This document shows positions 11,334 to 22,846 of a DNA stretch of 64,000 nt, in pieces. Positions within the stretch are counted from its first letter, which is position 1; each line of letters opens with the position of its first letter. A program made the translations under genes and the position numbers. Under the pieces are notes generated by a model, which was given only the letters and a program-made list of their open reading frames with translations, was not told the DNA's origin and did no database searches. Source of the DNA: Linnemannia hyalina (lineage: Eukaryota; Mortierellomycota; Mortierellomycetes; Mortierellales; Mortierellaceae); assembly GCA_019671135.1 (NCBI GenBank), contig JAHRHY010000021.1, positions 744,001 through 808,000 of the forward strand, read 5' to 3'.

Positions 11334-14283
11334 ATGCCGTCGCGTTGGTCTGTCATCGTCCTCTTCTTCATAGCCCTCTTCTCCCTCCTCACCTTCTCCC
11401 GCGTCTCCACCTCCCCTTACTCCAGATCTTCTTCTTCATCAAAGAACTCCTCACGAAACACTCGACACAGGTCAAGGCTACAACTCCACCACCTCCAGGA
11501 AGAACAGACCCTCCGCGACAGGAACGCTCAGCTCATCCTCGACCTCGAAGAAAACGAATTCCAACTCGACATCGACTGCTCAACCCCTCCTTCTACTTCC
11601 TTGTCATCAACAGCTTCATCCTCCTCCTCAAAGGACGATTCATCTGAGGAAGAGCTCTCCCTCCAGAAGCAGGACTTTGAACTCGAGCTGGCTCTCGAGG
11701 TTCAGCATCAGATTCAGAACCACCAGTACGACTCGACCCTCCTCAACGAATCCCCATCCGCACTCCAACGCCATCTCGAACGCAAACTTCGTCATCAGAA
11801 GCGTCTCTTGTCCGCCTACCAGTCATCACTCCATCAGCAAGCTGTCATCTCCTACAACTCCCAAGAGTGTCTCGCCTGGAGGGTTCGTCAAAAACAACTC
11901 CAGCTGAACCAACCCCGCAAGTCTTCCTGGACTTCTTTCAAGAATGTTGGCGACTCTTTGGCAACAGCAGCCCTGACCCGGTTTCAGCAGTTTCACCCTA
12001 ACCGACGCGACTTGGACCAGGATTCGATCTTTGCAAAGACCTTAACTGCACTCGGACAGAAGCGATACACGGACCCCAATGGATTCATGGTTGAACTCGA
12101 CCCTGTCAAGGTCATGGCTGGATCCAGGAGAGCAAGCACCTACCTCAACGACGATCTCCACGTCCTTGTGCTGGACATGCAATGGGACCCCGAGGTCACT
12201 GTTGTTGTTGGAAATGTGCTGGACGAGACTGTCAAGCTCAGACAGGAGGGTTACCGCCCCGTCATGCTCAACGTGGCCAACAGCGATGTCCCAGGAGGAA
12301 GTATGCTTTCACATCCTTGCTCGAAAATATGTGGTATGTTATGAAGGCTCTCAATAGGTGTTGTAGTACTAACCTTCTACTTTTTTCTTTCATTTTATCT
12401 CTTCACTTCACGTCACCCCCATCTTTTTCTTGACAAAGACTACCACCTGGATTCAGCTACAGACAGCGAGGCAGATCTTTTCCGCCGCACAACTCTTCAT
12501 CAATGCATGGATCAGGAGCCTCGCCGTTCAAGATTCTACCCTCTCGCAGAGGCTGGAGGAGTCTACTGCCCTAATCAGGCCGTCTTCCGCCATGGTTTCA
12601 ACAGAGATAACGAGTTCATGGACCGTTTCGAATGGATCAGCGTCGTTGTAAGTGTTCTTCATCATCAAACAAGAATTTTCGTCTTCGTCTTTCGTCTTGA
12701 TCTTTCGACTGTTTTAACCTGTAATCATTTTTTATTGCACATGTACAATGTCACGCGCACATTCCTAATGTTACCGATGTTTTGTCTTTTGAATAGTCTG
12801 TGGCACCGATCCCCAAGATGGAAACGCGCGAGAAGGACGGCGGTCTTGGAGGAGTGCAGTTCTTGGAGGGCGAGGATGACCTTCTTCGTCGTAAGATTCT
12901 GGCCGCCATGAAGGTCGGAGTTAGTCAAGGTAAGCAACAGAATATAACTTTTAGCATGCACACTATTTTTCAATAGCTCGTATTTTTTTTGTCCCGTCTA
13001 GAAACTGCTCATATCCAATTTGACTAAATCGCAATGTTCTAATCCGACCTTTTTTACCCACTTTTTTTTTTATTGTCCATGTAGGTCATGATGCTCTTGT
13101 GCTCCCACCCCATGGAACTGATGCAGGACAGAATCCCTCAGAGGCCATTGCTGCGATATACAGGAGTATCATTGGTCGTGACTTTATGGGTGGCCGTAAG
13201 CGATTCCAGACTTACAAGAAGATTGTCATGGTCCTCGATCCAGAGCAGGCCGAGAAGATTGTTAACGAGACCTCCAACTACCGTCCCCCTCAGCCTCCAC
13301 AGCCTATTGCTTCTCCACTGCCTGTCGGTGATATCGAGGAGACCGCCGAGGCTGATTCTGATGCTCAGGATGCTGAGAATAGCAATGACTCTGAGCAGGA
13401 TGATGTGCAATCAGACACTGTGGCAGGTTCGGAGGCCCATCCTTCCATTCACCAACGCAGCGACGATTCGGAGATTGTGGATGAGATTGAGAAGAATGCC
13501 GACAACACTGATGGCGAGGAGCAAGAGGAACTGAATTCGGTTCACGAGATTACCGAGGAGATGATCCTAGACGAGTCGGAAGATGATGACGAGGAGCAAG
13601 AGGAACTGAACTCGGTTCACGAGATTACCGACGAGATGATCCTAGACGAGTGGGAACATGATGGCGAGGAGCAAGAGGAGCTGAATTCGGTTCACGAGAT
13701 TACCGATGATATGATCCTTGACGAGTCGGAACGTGACGACAAGGAAACTGGGGATGATATCGAACCAAGCGAGGACGAACTCGAGGATCAGGCCATGTAC
13801 GGTGCAGCTGATACTGACGACGAGGTCCAAAGCGAGCTCGTGCCTGAGGATGAAGTCTCCGAGGAAGATGCCCTTCTGGAAGAGCAGGGCCTCCAGGAGG
13901 ATGTTGATTTGAGCGAAGGCGATCTTGCCGAGGATCTGAACGACATTCCTGCTGTCATGGCTGATTCCGAAGAGACTGAAACCGTCCTGGACGAGAGCAG
14001 TAGCAGCGATGAGACCAGCGGAGACGACGACGACGACAACCAAGGTGGCGAAGACAAGGAGGCGCACGAGGAGGCCGTCGAGGAGACTGAGGTAGAGCCG
14101 TTTGTGCCTTTAGTCGAGACTGTTCTCCAGGTCTTTGAACGCATGTTGGAACAGCGGTCGTTGTTGATTGTCAAGAACCGTGCTCGCGGAATCGTCGAGC
14201 CTGAAGCGCCTGCCGCCAATGCGACTATCACTGATGCTACTAGTGCTCCTGCACCCGCTGCTGTCACTCCTTTGTCTGTCTAA
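11334..14283 (+). CDS. PARG-like (TIGR02452/DUF2263-type) macrodomain protein with N-terminal membrane anchor
   Basis: Exons 11334-12300, 12439-12647, 12797-12929 and 13085-14283 join into 835 aa. Residues about 7-25 form a hydrophobic segment (VIVLFFIALFSLLTF), so the protein probably enters the ER as a signal-anchored protein. After a helical stretch rich in Q, E and H, the region from about 230 to 470 resembles the microbial and fungal poly(ADP-ribose) glycohydrolase fold. Landmarks are MLNVANSDVPGG at the first splice junction, then ADLFRRTTLHQ, then GHDALVLPPHGTDAGQNPSE. In canonical members the sequence before LFRRT is QEE; here it reads SEA, so the usual second catalytic Glu is Ala. 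The tail is very acidic and holds three 25-residue repeats. Poly(ADP-ribose) hydrolysis is therefore doubtful; ADP-ribose binding remains possible. I chose ATG 11334 because the in-frame upstream extension is CT-tract translation. Confidence 0.75.
13516..13740 (+). repeat. Three tandem 75-bp coding repeats
   Basis: Units start at 13516, 13591 and 13666. Each encodes 25 residues of the pattern EEQEELNSVHEIT-x-(E/D)-MILDE followed by a short acidic spacer. They lie in the acidic tail of the PARG-like protein. The near-identity of the DNA points to recent duplication. Confidence 0.92.
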
Positions 14284-15293
14284 GAAGCGGAACCTTTCCC
14301 CTCTTCTTCCTTTGGCATTGTTTGTAGTCCAAAAAAAAAACGACACCTCTTGTACTCCCCTTCTTGTAAAAACAATCAATCCCTCACTTGTACCATAGTC
14401 GACCCTCCCTTTAACCGCTTCCACCCTCTCTGCCAATAAAACGAATCATGATACCCATCTATCCACTTTCATTTTTTTCGGTAGTGTCAATTAGGCTGAT
14501 GCGGTATAGACCGTACAGTAGAGAGTTTCGAAGTAGGCTGTTCCAGATGTCCATACAATCTTCAGGTACTGATAGCCGGGATAGCAAGAGAGAGGCCATT
14601 CTGACTTGGACGATCACGGTGCCTCAAGGAGGCAGTTTGTGAGAGCAAACGGTCCCTGGCAAAAAAAAGGGACGACAAGGAAAAGCTGATATTGAACCGC
14701 ACAGCTGAAGACACGAGGCCACTTCTCTTAAACCCCCACTACAGAAGCCGTTCCCCACAGGCGACAGGATGCTGTTGATGAACAGGAGGTTATGAGCACT
14801 GAGGATCAGAAAGCATAAGAGGGGGGGGGGTTTTTCGCTCGGATCAAGGTGATGAATGTCCCCGCCCCTGACAGCACACCGCTTGAAGCGAACACGACCC
14901 TCCAAAGATGTTCTCAAGAAGGGATACACCATGCGCTCCGCGATCGTCACAAAAATAGAGATAAAAAAATGTCAAAGAGGCAAAGACTCGTCGCAATTGC
15001 GAGTGAAAGCAAGGTTCTGGTGGAGCTGGAAAAGATTCATAACAGCAGTTTGGGTCCAATGTTCGACTGTATAAGTCCCTGAAGGCATGTTGGGTAAGGA
15101 ATCCAACCTGGGGGGGTATCAAAGTCCCACCCCCCTACCGGTTCGAGGAGATCGATTCGTATCCGCCAACGAAATGACCAATGGACCAGAGATGGCAGAG
15201 ACCCAGCGATGGACGCAAGCAGCTCAAAGGACTAGCAGTGCAAACTGTTCCTCGGTGCATGCTTTGGTAATGGGCAAAGTAAGCAAATCATTT
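14284..15293. other. Intergenic, no recognised feature
   Basis: Lies between the convergent PARG-like (+) and 597-aa (-) genes. It has A- and G-runs (G10 at 14821-14830) and short frames without family resemblance. No RNA gene could be recognised. Confidence 0.5.
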
Positions 15294-17418
15294 TTATTCC
15301 TGCGACTTTTTGGTCTTCGCTGCAGGGCTAGTGGTAGTCCGGACGATCTTTGTACAAGCCCTCGCAAACTCATGTCGCTCTTTCATCGTCGCGTCCCGGG
15401 CCCCCTCACGCTGCTTCTTCTCCTGCATAATAAGCGCCGCAAACTCGAGTGCCGAAGTAAGGCACCTCCGCATCCGCCCTCCAAAGTTCGAGTCCGTGAT
15501 CGGGACCGTCATAGACCCGACCTGGACCAGTCTGAACGCGCCACAGAAATCTAGTCGATAGTACTTTGTCTTGTCTGCGAATGATGTCGATCCAAAGACA
15601 GAGGTCCCCGAGGGCGGGACAGACTCTTCTGCGATCCGCCTGATCTGTGAGATGAGTGTATCGCGTAAAGCCCGCTTCAGTTTATACTCGTCAATGTGTC
15701 TCTTCCGTGGGTCCGGACTGAAAAGAACAGATGCCTCTGCAAGGTACGCCTGCCCTCCATCAAGTAAACCAACCCCATCGGCGAAATGGGTATGGGCTTT
15801 CGATTCGTTAATGAGGTTGCGGTGGGCGTTTTTGCGTTCGTCGACACCTTGGATGGGGACTTCTAGGTATCTGGATGCGATCCCAGCGAGCCGTAGGGCT
15901 CCGCGGATGATTGGCCAGGTTATGTCGGCGAATGCTTCACGTTCGTTGAGGGAGTGTGGGATACTCTTGTCCACTTGTAAGTATGTGCCACTGGTATGGA
16001 GGAGAGAAGGGAGTGAAATTAGACTGTGTGCGTGAAAGAACCAAAGGCCGGCTGGCTACATTTTTGAGAAAGCAAAAGACTTACAAGGAGTAGAGAACGG
16101 AATGAACAAACTCCGCAACAGGGTCCAACATCGACTCTTTCCTGGCCGCAAGGTACGCCTCCTCAAACCCAAACTCGGGCGCGAGGACCCTATCAAACAC
16201 CTCCATCACTGTCGACCAGTTTGTGACCAACAACGGTGTCGCAGGTTGAGATTCCAATGCGGCCGAAAACTCTTCCCGCGAAAGCGAGTTCAGGAAGGAT
16301 GCACCCTCCGAGAGATCTGCGACGTATTCGTGTTCGATAAATGGGCCCCGTGGTCGTCGGGCGAGGAAGGAAGTGAATGTTGAGAGGAGGTCGATCGTCC
16401 CGTCTGCTGACTTCCATGTTGTTGGCTGGTTGAGACATCCAAACGCGCCCACGGCTGAAAATAAGGAAGATAATGAAATGTGTCAGTAATTTTGAATAGT
16501 GAGAGTTGAAGTTGTTGAGGAACTAGGGTCCAAGGACTTACTCTCTTTGAACTTGGTTTGTTCTTCTGCTGGGTCCTCCTTGAGAGTGACCAAATCTTTG
16601 AGTGGACTCTCCCCAGTATACGATGGGTTCATTACAGGTGGTTGATCCTTGCCAGCCGGCGCTCTTGGAAACGGTATTGACGAGCGATTGTCTTCCTATT
16701 TGGTAGTTAACGAGTTAGCTCTGGTACTTCTGAACTCTTTGAAAATACCTGCCCAACAGAAGCAACTGGTCGACAGTACCTCGGATTCAGAGCTGATGGA
16801 GGGGGTTTTGAGACGCAAAGACGAAGAAGATGACATTTGTTCCGCGTGCGTCTGAATCGAGGATAACTTGCCGATAGTGAGGTCTCCTAGGATCCTGTTA
16901 CCCTCTCGCAAGATGGTCGTGTTTGTGACCAAGGTGTCGCGCACAAGTCTGTCCGATTGTTTGTCGGCGAATCCTGCTATTGTATGACTTCGTTTCCGTG
17001 TGAGTCGATCAGCGCTCTGGTGGAGTAGTTTTTCTTCTTTCCGGAACTCTGCCGACTATGGAATAAGAAGGTAATTAATATCGAGAGGGGTTAGTCTGAG
17101 GCGTTACGGAGTACCTGACAAGGTGAAGGGAAGATAATAGATCCTTTTCCATTTTACGTCGGTGTTTTTGAGAAGCTCAGCGGCCCAGTCGTGTTTCTTT
17201 TGGATGGCGCGCAGACTTGCACGAAAGGAGTCAGTGGCGCTTCCATGGTCCTTGAAAGAGAACTGGTTGTAGAAGGCCTTTGCACAAGCACTGAGAGACG
17301 GATATGGATGTCCTTTGATGATGAACTGTTGTTGTGCGTAGTGGTGTGCGTTCGTCAAGGCGGCGGCTGCAGACTTTTCAGCGGTGTTGTTGTTGCTGTT
17401 GTTTCGTCCTGTAGCCAT
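15294..17418 (-). CDS. 597-aa hypothetical protein, member of a multicopy family
   Basis: Exons 17418-17115, 17048-16780, 16695-16542, 16454-16085 and 15990-15294 join in phase to 597 aa. No known domain recognised. The N-terminus is rich in N and A, followed by an aromatic/basic segment (about 25-100). A helical region rich in charged residues spans about 100-190. The centre contains YVADLSEGASFL and DPVAEFVHS. The C-terminal part has an aromatic-hydrophobic stretch with KYYRLDFCGAFRLVQVGS. A truncated relative of exon 4 is present at 54731-55080 with the same donor phase, so this belongs to a dispersed family. Function is unknown. Cytosolic or nuclear by lack of signal peptide or membrane segments. 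Confidence 0.72.
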
Positions 17419-17639
17419 TGATAGTGATATCTGCCGCGTCGTTGTTGTGAGTTGAGTATTGAATGAAAAAAGATGGCCCAGTCAGCTCGGCCATATCAAA
17501 TTTCAGTCTTAATTTCTGACAAAAGCCACTCCTTCATACAGCTTCTTTTTATGTCTCTTTTTTCACCTTTCTTCATCCCTCTACTCCACCTTACCCTCAC
17601 TCCGATTCACCCACACTCCGGACGTCGTTTGTTTGCATT

Positions 17640-18210
17640 CAACCCCCTCGTATTGCCAGTGCTGTGTTCTGTGTACCCTTCTAGACGTAGCTCAGGGTCA
17701 GCGACTCGCGTTCACAGGACCCGACACCTTCTCCTCCCCAGACCGGAACGGACTGGCTGAGTTGACCCATGGCAAAACAAGCAACCACGCGTTGATGGTT
17801 AAGAGACTCTCGCTCTCCAATCTTCAGAGGGGTAGATCTACCGTCTTTTTGCGCTTGTTCGAATCAAGTTCACCCATCGGGAGCAAAAGATGCCATTCCT
17901 TCTGTATTACCCAACAGTCTTTTTCCTCCCTCGCATGAGTATATTGTCCAAAGTGCTTTGTGTTTTTGTTTGTCCATGTGCTGTTTGTCTGTGTGCCTTT
18001 GTGGAGGTATCTCAAGGTTAGCGACTCGCACTCACAGACCAACATCATGCCCCCCTCCCAGCCTGACCTAGTTGAGGACCCAAGGCAACAAACAAAAACG
18101 TACTTTGATGGTTTAGCAGTTCTCGCTCTTCAAATATTGGAGAGGCAGAGCTGCCTCTTTGCGGTTGATACATTCGATATCAACTCAAACCACTGGTAGC
18201 AAAGAGCCAT
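17640..18210 (+). repeat. Two diverged tandem copies of a tRNA-like element
   Basis: Copy 1 (about 17640-17895) and copy 2 (about 17955-18210) align along about 250 bp. Shared blocks include AGCGACTCGC followed by TCACAG, GATGGTT-AG, a CTCT/AGAG arm, a second inverted arm, and a segment containing TTCGA. In copy 1 the second arm is GGTAGATCTACC; in copy 2 it is GAGGCAG/CTGCCTC, different in sequence but still paired. A T-arm-like hairpin is CTTG-TTCGAAT-CAAG in copy 1 and GTTGATA/TATCAAC in copy 2. It could be a tRNA-derived SINE or an unknown structured RNA. I do not call a tRNA, because no normal acceptor stem is visible. Confidence 0.45.
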
Positions 18211-18496
18211 ACAATTTCTCATTCCCTTACCTTCTCCCCTTTCCTTTCCTCTCTTCAAATCGCAAGTTTGGAGGCAACACCTTTTTTCTTTTTCTTTTGG
18301 GGCACCACTTGGCTCGCGACCTCCTCGCGGTGTGCCCTGGACTATGAGTTCTCTTGTTTCAATGAGAACCATAGACTGACGGCGAGCCACAGCTAGATAC
18401 CATCTCGAATAAACTGAAGCAAGAATATCGTGTTGATTTCCAATGGGTTGTATTAGAAGGTTCCTTTTCCTGAACTGGCTACGATTGAGTTGTTTC

Positions 18497-20954
18497 TTAC
18501 TCCAAACTTGTCGAGTTCCTATCATCAAAAAGGGCATTCGGTATGTTAATACAATTGGATTACAAAAAGGGCATCGTCGTAGCCGTTCAACGCTGCGCGC
18601 CACATAAACACTCACCCGTTGTAGCTTGTCTCTCTGTCCTTCTTCTTGTCCCTAATCATCACCGGGCAAACAAATAAAGAACAAAATCGTCAGCATCATC
18701 GCCAACAGAAAGTAACGGCAAATTCAGGTACACAATGAACGAAAATTAAACTTACGCCGCTGTCTGTGATGAGCGAGCGTTTTGTGCACTACTACTGCTG
18801 CTGCTGCTGCCGCCGCCAGTAGAGCTGCTTGGCGGGATAGCGTTCGCTGCTGACAGAGGGTTGTAGTGCGAGACAGTGTTGTAGGCAGATGATGCCAGCT
18901 TTCCTGCGAGTCCCAATGCTGACCAGCCATATCCCATCAATGTTGGCACTGCACCGTCTCCTGATCCTCCATAAGCTGACGACGATGTCGCCGTTCTCTA
19001 TCATTGTCACAATCAATTCGAAAAGTGAGTGTGTGTTGAACTTTTTTTTCTTTTTCTTTTTCTTTTTCTTTTTCATTGAGCCAAGATTTGGATTCCGGCA
19101 AACAAATGAAAGGAGGTGTACCTTGAGAACGAGGGTGGCGCTGGGGCAGAGCTCGAGGTCACGAAGCATCTTGGACTCGTCTGTGAATGTCCTCGAGGGA
19201 ATCAACTGCACAATGTTGTAAGCGTTCTCGTCACCTTCCTGGTTCTACATGTCAGAAATATGGATGCAGAGAAAAATGTTAACAAAACATTCGCATACAG
19301 CTGCGCGTAACATAGATGCCATCCATTGAACAAGCAAAGAAAGAAAAAAAAAACGTACGGCATTGATCCAGCTGCGGACTTGTTCAAGAGTATCAGTAGC
19401 TTTGAAGGTGTTACGGATACTGGACCCGTCAAAAAGGCGAATATTGAGTCGACTCGACTCAAACGCAAGTGCTGGTGCTGCATCATTCCTGGCCTGCAAA
19501 AGTCCCGAGTTTTGTGCACGAATGTCAGAGGGCAGTATCACAGGCGAGTCAAGAGGACTGCTCTGGGCTGCAGAAGCAGCAATGGCAGCCTGTGCCTTTT
19601 CGCGTTCTGCCCTGCGACGAGCCTTATCGTCTTCCAGAGCCTGCTTAATGCGTTTCTTGTACTCGATCTCCTCCCGTTTGTCCTTTTCAATCTGGTCCTT
19701 GAGTTTCTTGGCCTGCTTTTCCTTCAAGTCCGTTTGAGCCTCTGTCAATGTTTTGCTGGACGACCGCCTGTCAAGTTCGCGCTTCTTTTCAGCCTGGAAT
19801 TGTGATTCAAAAGATGATAAGATGTTAGTTTTTGTATCTAATCTGTTGTGTCAAGGACATTCATTTGATCCAGGAGCATAGCCAGGTCGCATACCTCTCG
19901 CTCTTCCTTTTCCCGCTTCAACTTGCGCTCCTTCATCAGCTCCTTCAGACTAGTAGGGGTGCAATGAAAGATTGTTATTAGGCGTATGATCACAAAGGCG
20001 CTTCAGTAATCATGATAAGGTAAAGAGTGGTACTCACGCGTCGGCTTGGTTGGTAGTTCTGGCAGGCGCATTCCTGGTCGAGGCAGATGACGATGAATCG
20101 ACTGAGGCAATTGCAGGTGCTTGGCTTGCAGCGGCAGGAGTGGGCACAGGAGTAGAGGGAGTTGGGGTTACGCTAGTTGAAACTGATTCCGAGACTGCAC
20201 TTGTAGGTTGAGCTCTCACAGCAGGCGAGGCAAGTGGCTGTACAGGAACAGCTGGTGAAATAGGGGTTGATGCCATTGCGGGTGCAGGTATGACTGGGAC
20301 AGGTGGAGGAGGGATCTGCGAATGTCCAGCTACTGCCTTTCGAACTCTCTCCAGCATCTCATCGGGATCCACAGAGCTGTTCATAAAGTCTGACAACATC
20401 CCGTTTCGAATCAAGTAGAGTGCCGGCACCACCATGATAGGGACTGTATGTATGTATCCACGAGAGAAACAAAAAAGTGTAAAATGAGTATTCCGCATTG
20501 AATGTCCGACTAGGCCTCTGCCACCTTGACCATCGGCGAGAACGCCGTGGGCGAGAAGGAACGCAGGGGGGGGGGACTTACAGATCTGGCCAAACATTAT
20601 GCCGTCAGTCGAGTCCTTGACAAGCCTCAAGGGGAAGAGGTCCATTCCTGCGAGTTCGGCGGCGACGGCCTCGTTGGTGAATCGACTCTCGAAGATATGA
20701 CTGTCACTACCTTCAATGCTGTCTAATCAATTGGGAATGAAGTCCCGGTCAGCGGGCATGCTTTTAGATGGCTGTAGGTTTCCTTCCCATGGTGCGGGTT
20801 ATCAATCGAGCAAGTTCTCTATGAAAACGTCTTTGATACCTTGCACGAGGCAGACCATGAGAACGGAGCCGTCAGTGTTTGCCTTCTGGACGGCAGTTGC
20901 GACCGACCCGTCGAACCATGGGGTTGATGGTGAGTTGGTGTCTTCTGCGGACAT
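18497..20954 (-). CDS. UBXN4/UBXD2-like protein (thioredoxin-like plus UBX domain), p97 cofactor
   Basis: Nine exons (20954-20840, 20722-20582, 20443-20038, 19949-19895, 19793-19359, 19244-19122, 18997-18756, 18651-18616, 18518-18497) join to 524 aa. The N-terminus (TPWFDGSVATAVQKAN through VPALYLIRNG, about 12-120) matches the thioredoxin-like domain of UBXN4/erasin, without a CxxC pair. Then come a P/A/S-rich linker, a charged coiled coil (about 222-300, LKELMKERKLKREKEE), and the UBX domain at about 345-425 (RLNIRLFDGSSIRNTF to CPSATLVLK). The tail has a moderately hydrophobic stretch (PTLMGYGWSALGLAGKLASS) and ends in the family motif YNGNST. In animals UBXN4 recruits p97/Cdc48 at the ER membrane for ERAD; the same role is inferred here. 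The gene is divergent from SHY1. Confidence 0.88.
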
Positions 20955-21273
20955 GGGTATTGCTCTTTCAGGTGAGGGAGTGTTGCTGTTTCTGTTGTAT
21001 GGTTTTTTATCCTTGACCTGTTTCCTGTTCAATGCTCGTCTCTTGTCTGGTGGGAAAAGTGCGTTGTCGTGTGTCGATGGATGAGAAGGAGGAGAAGAAT
21101 ATGGGCAGTTTCCTCGCACAAAAGAAGTTCCCCCCACAGTTCAAGGAAAAGCAAGTCACTTGGCGCCAATAATTGCTTCCCATACTTCCTTTCGCGGTTC
21201 AAACCGAGCTCAGTCCTCCTTTTATTTTTCGTAGGTTGAATCTCTACAACCATTTTTATTCACAAAGTCAACC
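20955..21273. promoter_or_regulatory. Divergent promoter between UBXN4-like and SHY1 genes
   Basis: About 320 bp separate the two start codons on opposite strands. No TATA box is evident. The UBXN4-like frame is open upstream of ATG 20954, so a longer N-terminus cannot be excluded. Confidence 0.5.
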
Positions 21274-22684
21274 ATGGCCACAGCATGGATGCCAAGGGCG
21301 AGGTCATTGCTCCACGAACAAGCACGAAGGCTGACAACAGGATTCAAGTCTAGAACACTCTCAACAACAACAACCAGCACCATCGCGCAAACGCCATTCC
21401 GATCCCTCAAGCCCCTGACCCGTCTTGGTCAGCAACAGTCCCTACAGGATCTCTCACGGGTCCAACAAAAGTTTTACACCACCCTTCACCAGTCATCAAG
21501 GACTCAATCTGGCCGGAGGCGCTGGGGACCTGTCACCATTGGGCTGGCCCTGTGCCCCATCATCACATTTGGACTGGGTACTTGGCAGGTCCAGCGACTG
21601 CGCTGGAAGGTCCAATTGATCGAGAATCTCGAGGATAGAATGTCCCTCGATGCCATTCCTCTCCCTCGCAAAGTCAAGTAAGCTCCCTCTTTCCGGATGT
21701 GTCTGAAGTGTTTGTTCTTTTGCAGGAAAAACAAACAGACGCACAAGTGGTTCTGACATATCGTTCGTTATTTACTTGACTTTGTTTAATAGCTTGAGCG
21801 CAGTCGAGGATTTTGAGTATCGCAAGGTCAAAGTCACTGGAAAGTTCAGACACGATCAGGAGATTCTTCTGGGACCACGGACCAGAGGCGACGGACAGCC
21901 TGGATATTTCTTGATTACCCCCTTTGAACGCACTAATGGGTACGTACTCAACCGTCACTTGGAAGTCTGTTTCTCAGATCTCTGAATACCTTGCAAATGA
22001 GAACTAATCGACTATATCATGCCTGAAACTAGATCAAAGATCCTTGTGAGACGAGGATGGGTACCACGGGATAAGAAGGAACAGTCCACACGCTTGGACG
22101 GTCTTACAGAAGGAGAAGTAACATTGGAAGGATTGTTGAGATCAGGCGAACAAAAGGCATCTTCATTCGTCCCCGAGAACAGCCCCGAGAAGAACGAATG
22201 GTACTCACTCGATCTGGAGGCCATGGCCAAACAGTCCGACTCTCAGCCTGTCGTCGTCGAAATGATTCTTGGTATGTTTCAGGATCCTACCACTATTTTG
22301 TCATAGAGTACTTGCTTTTTTTTTGGTCGACAAGGACTAATCATGAATCGTCTTTGCTGTATGTCTGTTGTTGGTAGATACGCCTGCTCATTTGATCAAG
22401 TCAGAATTGATTGACAAGGATATTCCCGTTGGACGCTCGCCAGTCGTCGAACTTCGTAACCACCACAAAGAGTACATCGTTACATGGTAAGTTCATGGGG
22501 TTGATATGAACAGGCCCGCTTTCCATCTGTAGATTTCAAGAAGGATGATTGAGTATCTAACCCTGCTTCTCATCTTCGTATTAGGTACTCACTTTGTGTG
22601 GCAACGACGGCAATGCTCTACATTTTGATGAGGCGACCACCAGCAATCAAGAAGTCGCCCCAGATGTTGCCTCGTCACGTCTAG
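21274..22684 (+). CDS. SHY1: SHY1/SURF1, cytochrome c oxidase assembly factor
   Basis: Exons 21274-21677, 21793-21939, 22033-22271, 22378-22486 and 22585-22684 give 332 aa. The N-terminus is rich in R, S and T (ARSLLHEQARRLTTGFKSRTL), as expected for a mitochondrial presequence. The first membrane span (about 84-104) carries the SURF1 signature FGLGTWQVQRLRWK. The intermembrane-space core includes GPRTRGDGQPGYFLITPFER and ILVRRGWVPRDKK. The second span is near the C-terminus (about 300-316). SURF1 proteins help insert heme a into Cox1 in the mitochondrial inner membrane. Two spans, length and signatures all fit the family. Confidence 0.95.
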
Positions 22685-22846
22685 GCACTGGCTTCTTCAT
22701 AGCACTTTCAGCATCTTTTATCAAGCATATAATGTATTATTACTCATATCGCCTCCTTCAATTGTCTATGTCTCCAATGGGGGTGATCTAAAATGACAGT
22801 TTTATATATATTTTTTCTCTTTGAGCCAGCAAAGGAAGAATGTTTT

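Noticed and set aside
17800..17880. Functional tRNA in copy 1 of the tandem element
   Set aside because: A TTCGAAT hairpin is present, but no 7-bp acceptor stem or standard anticodon arm could be formed.
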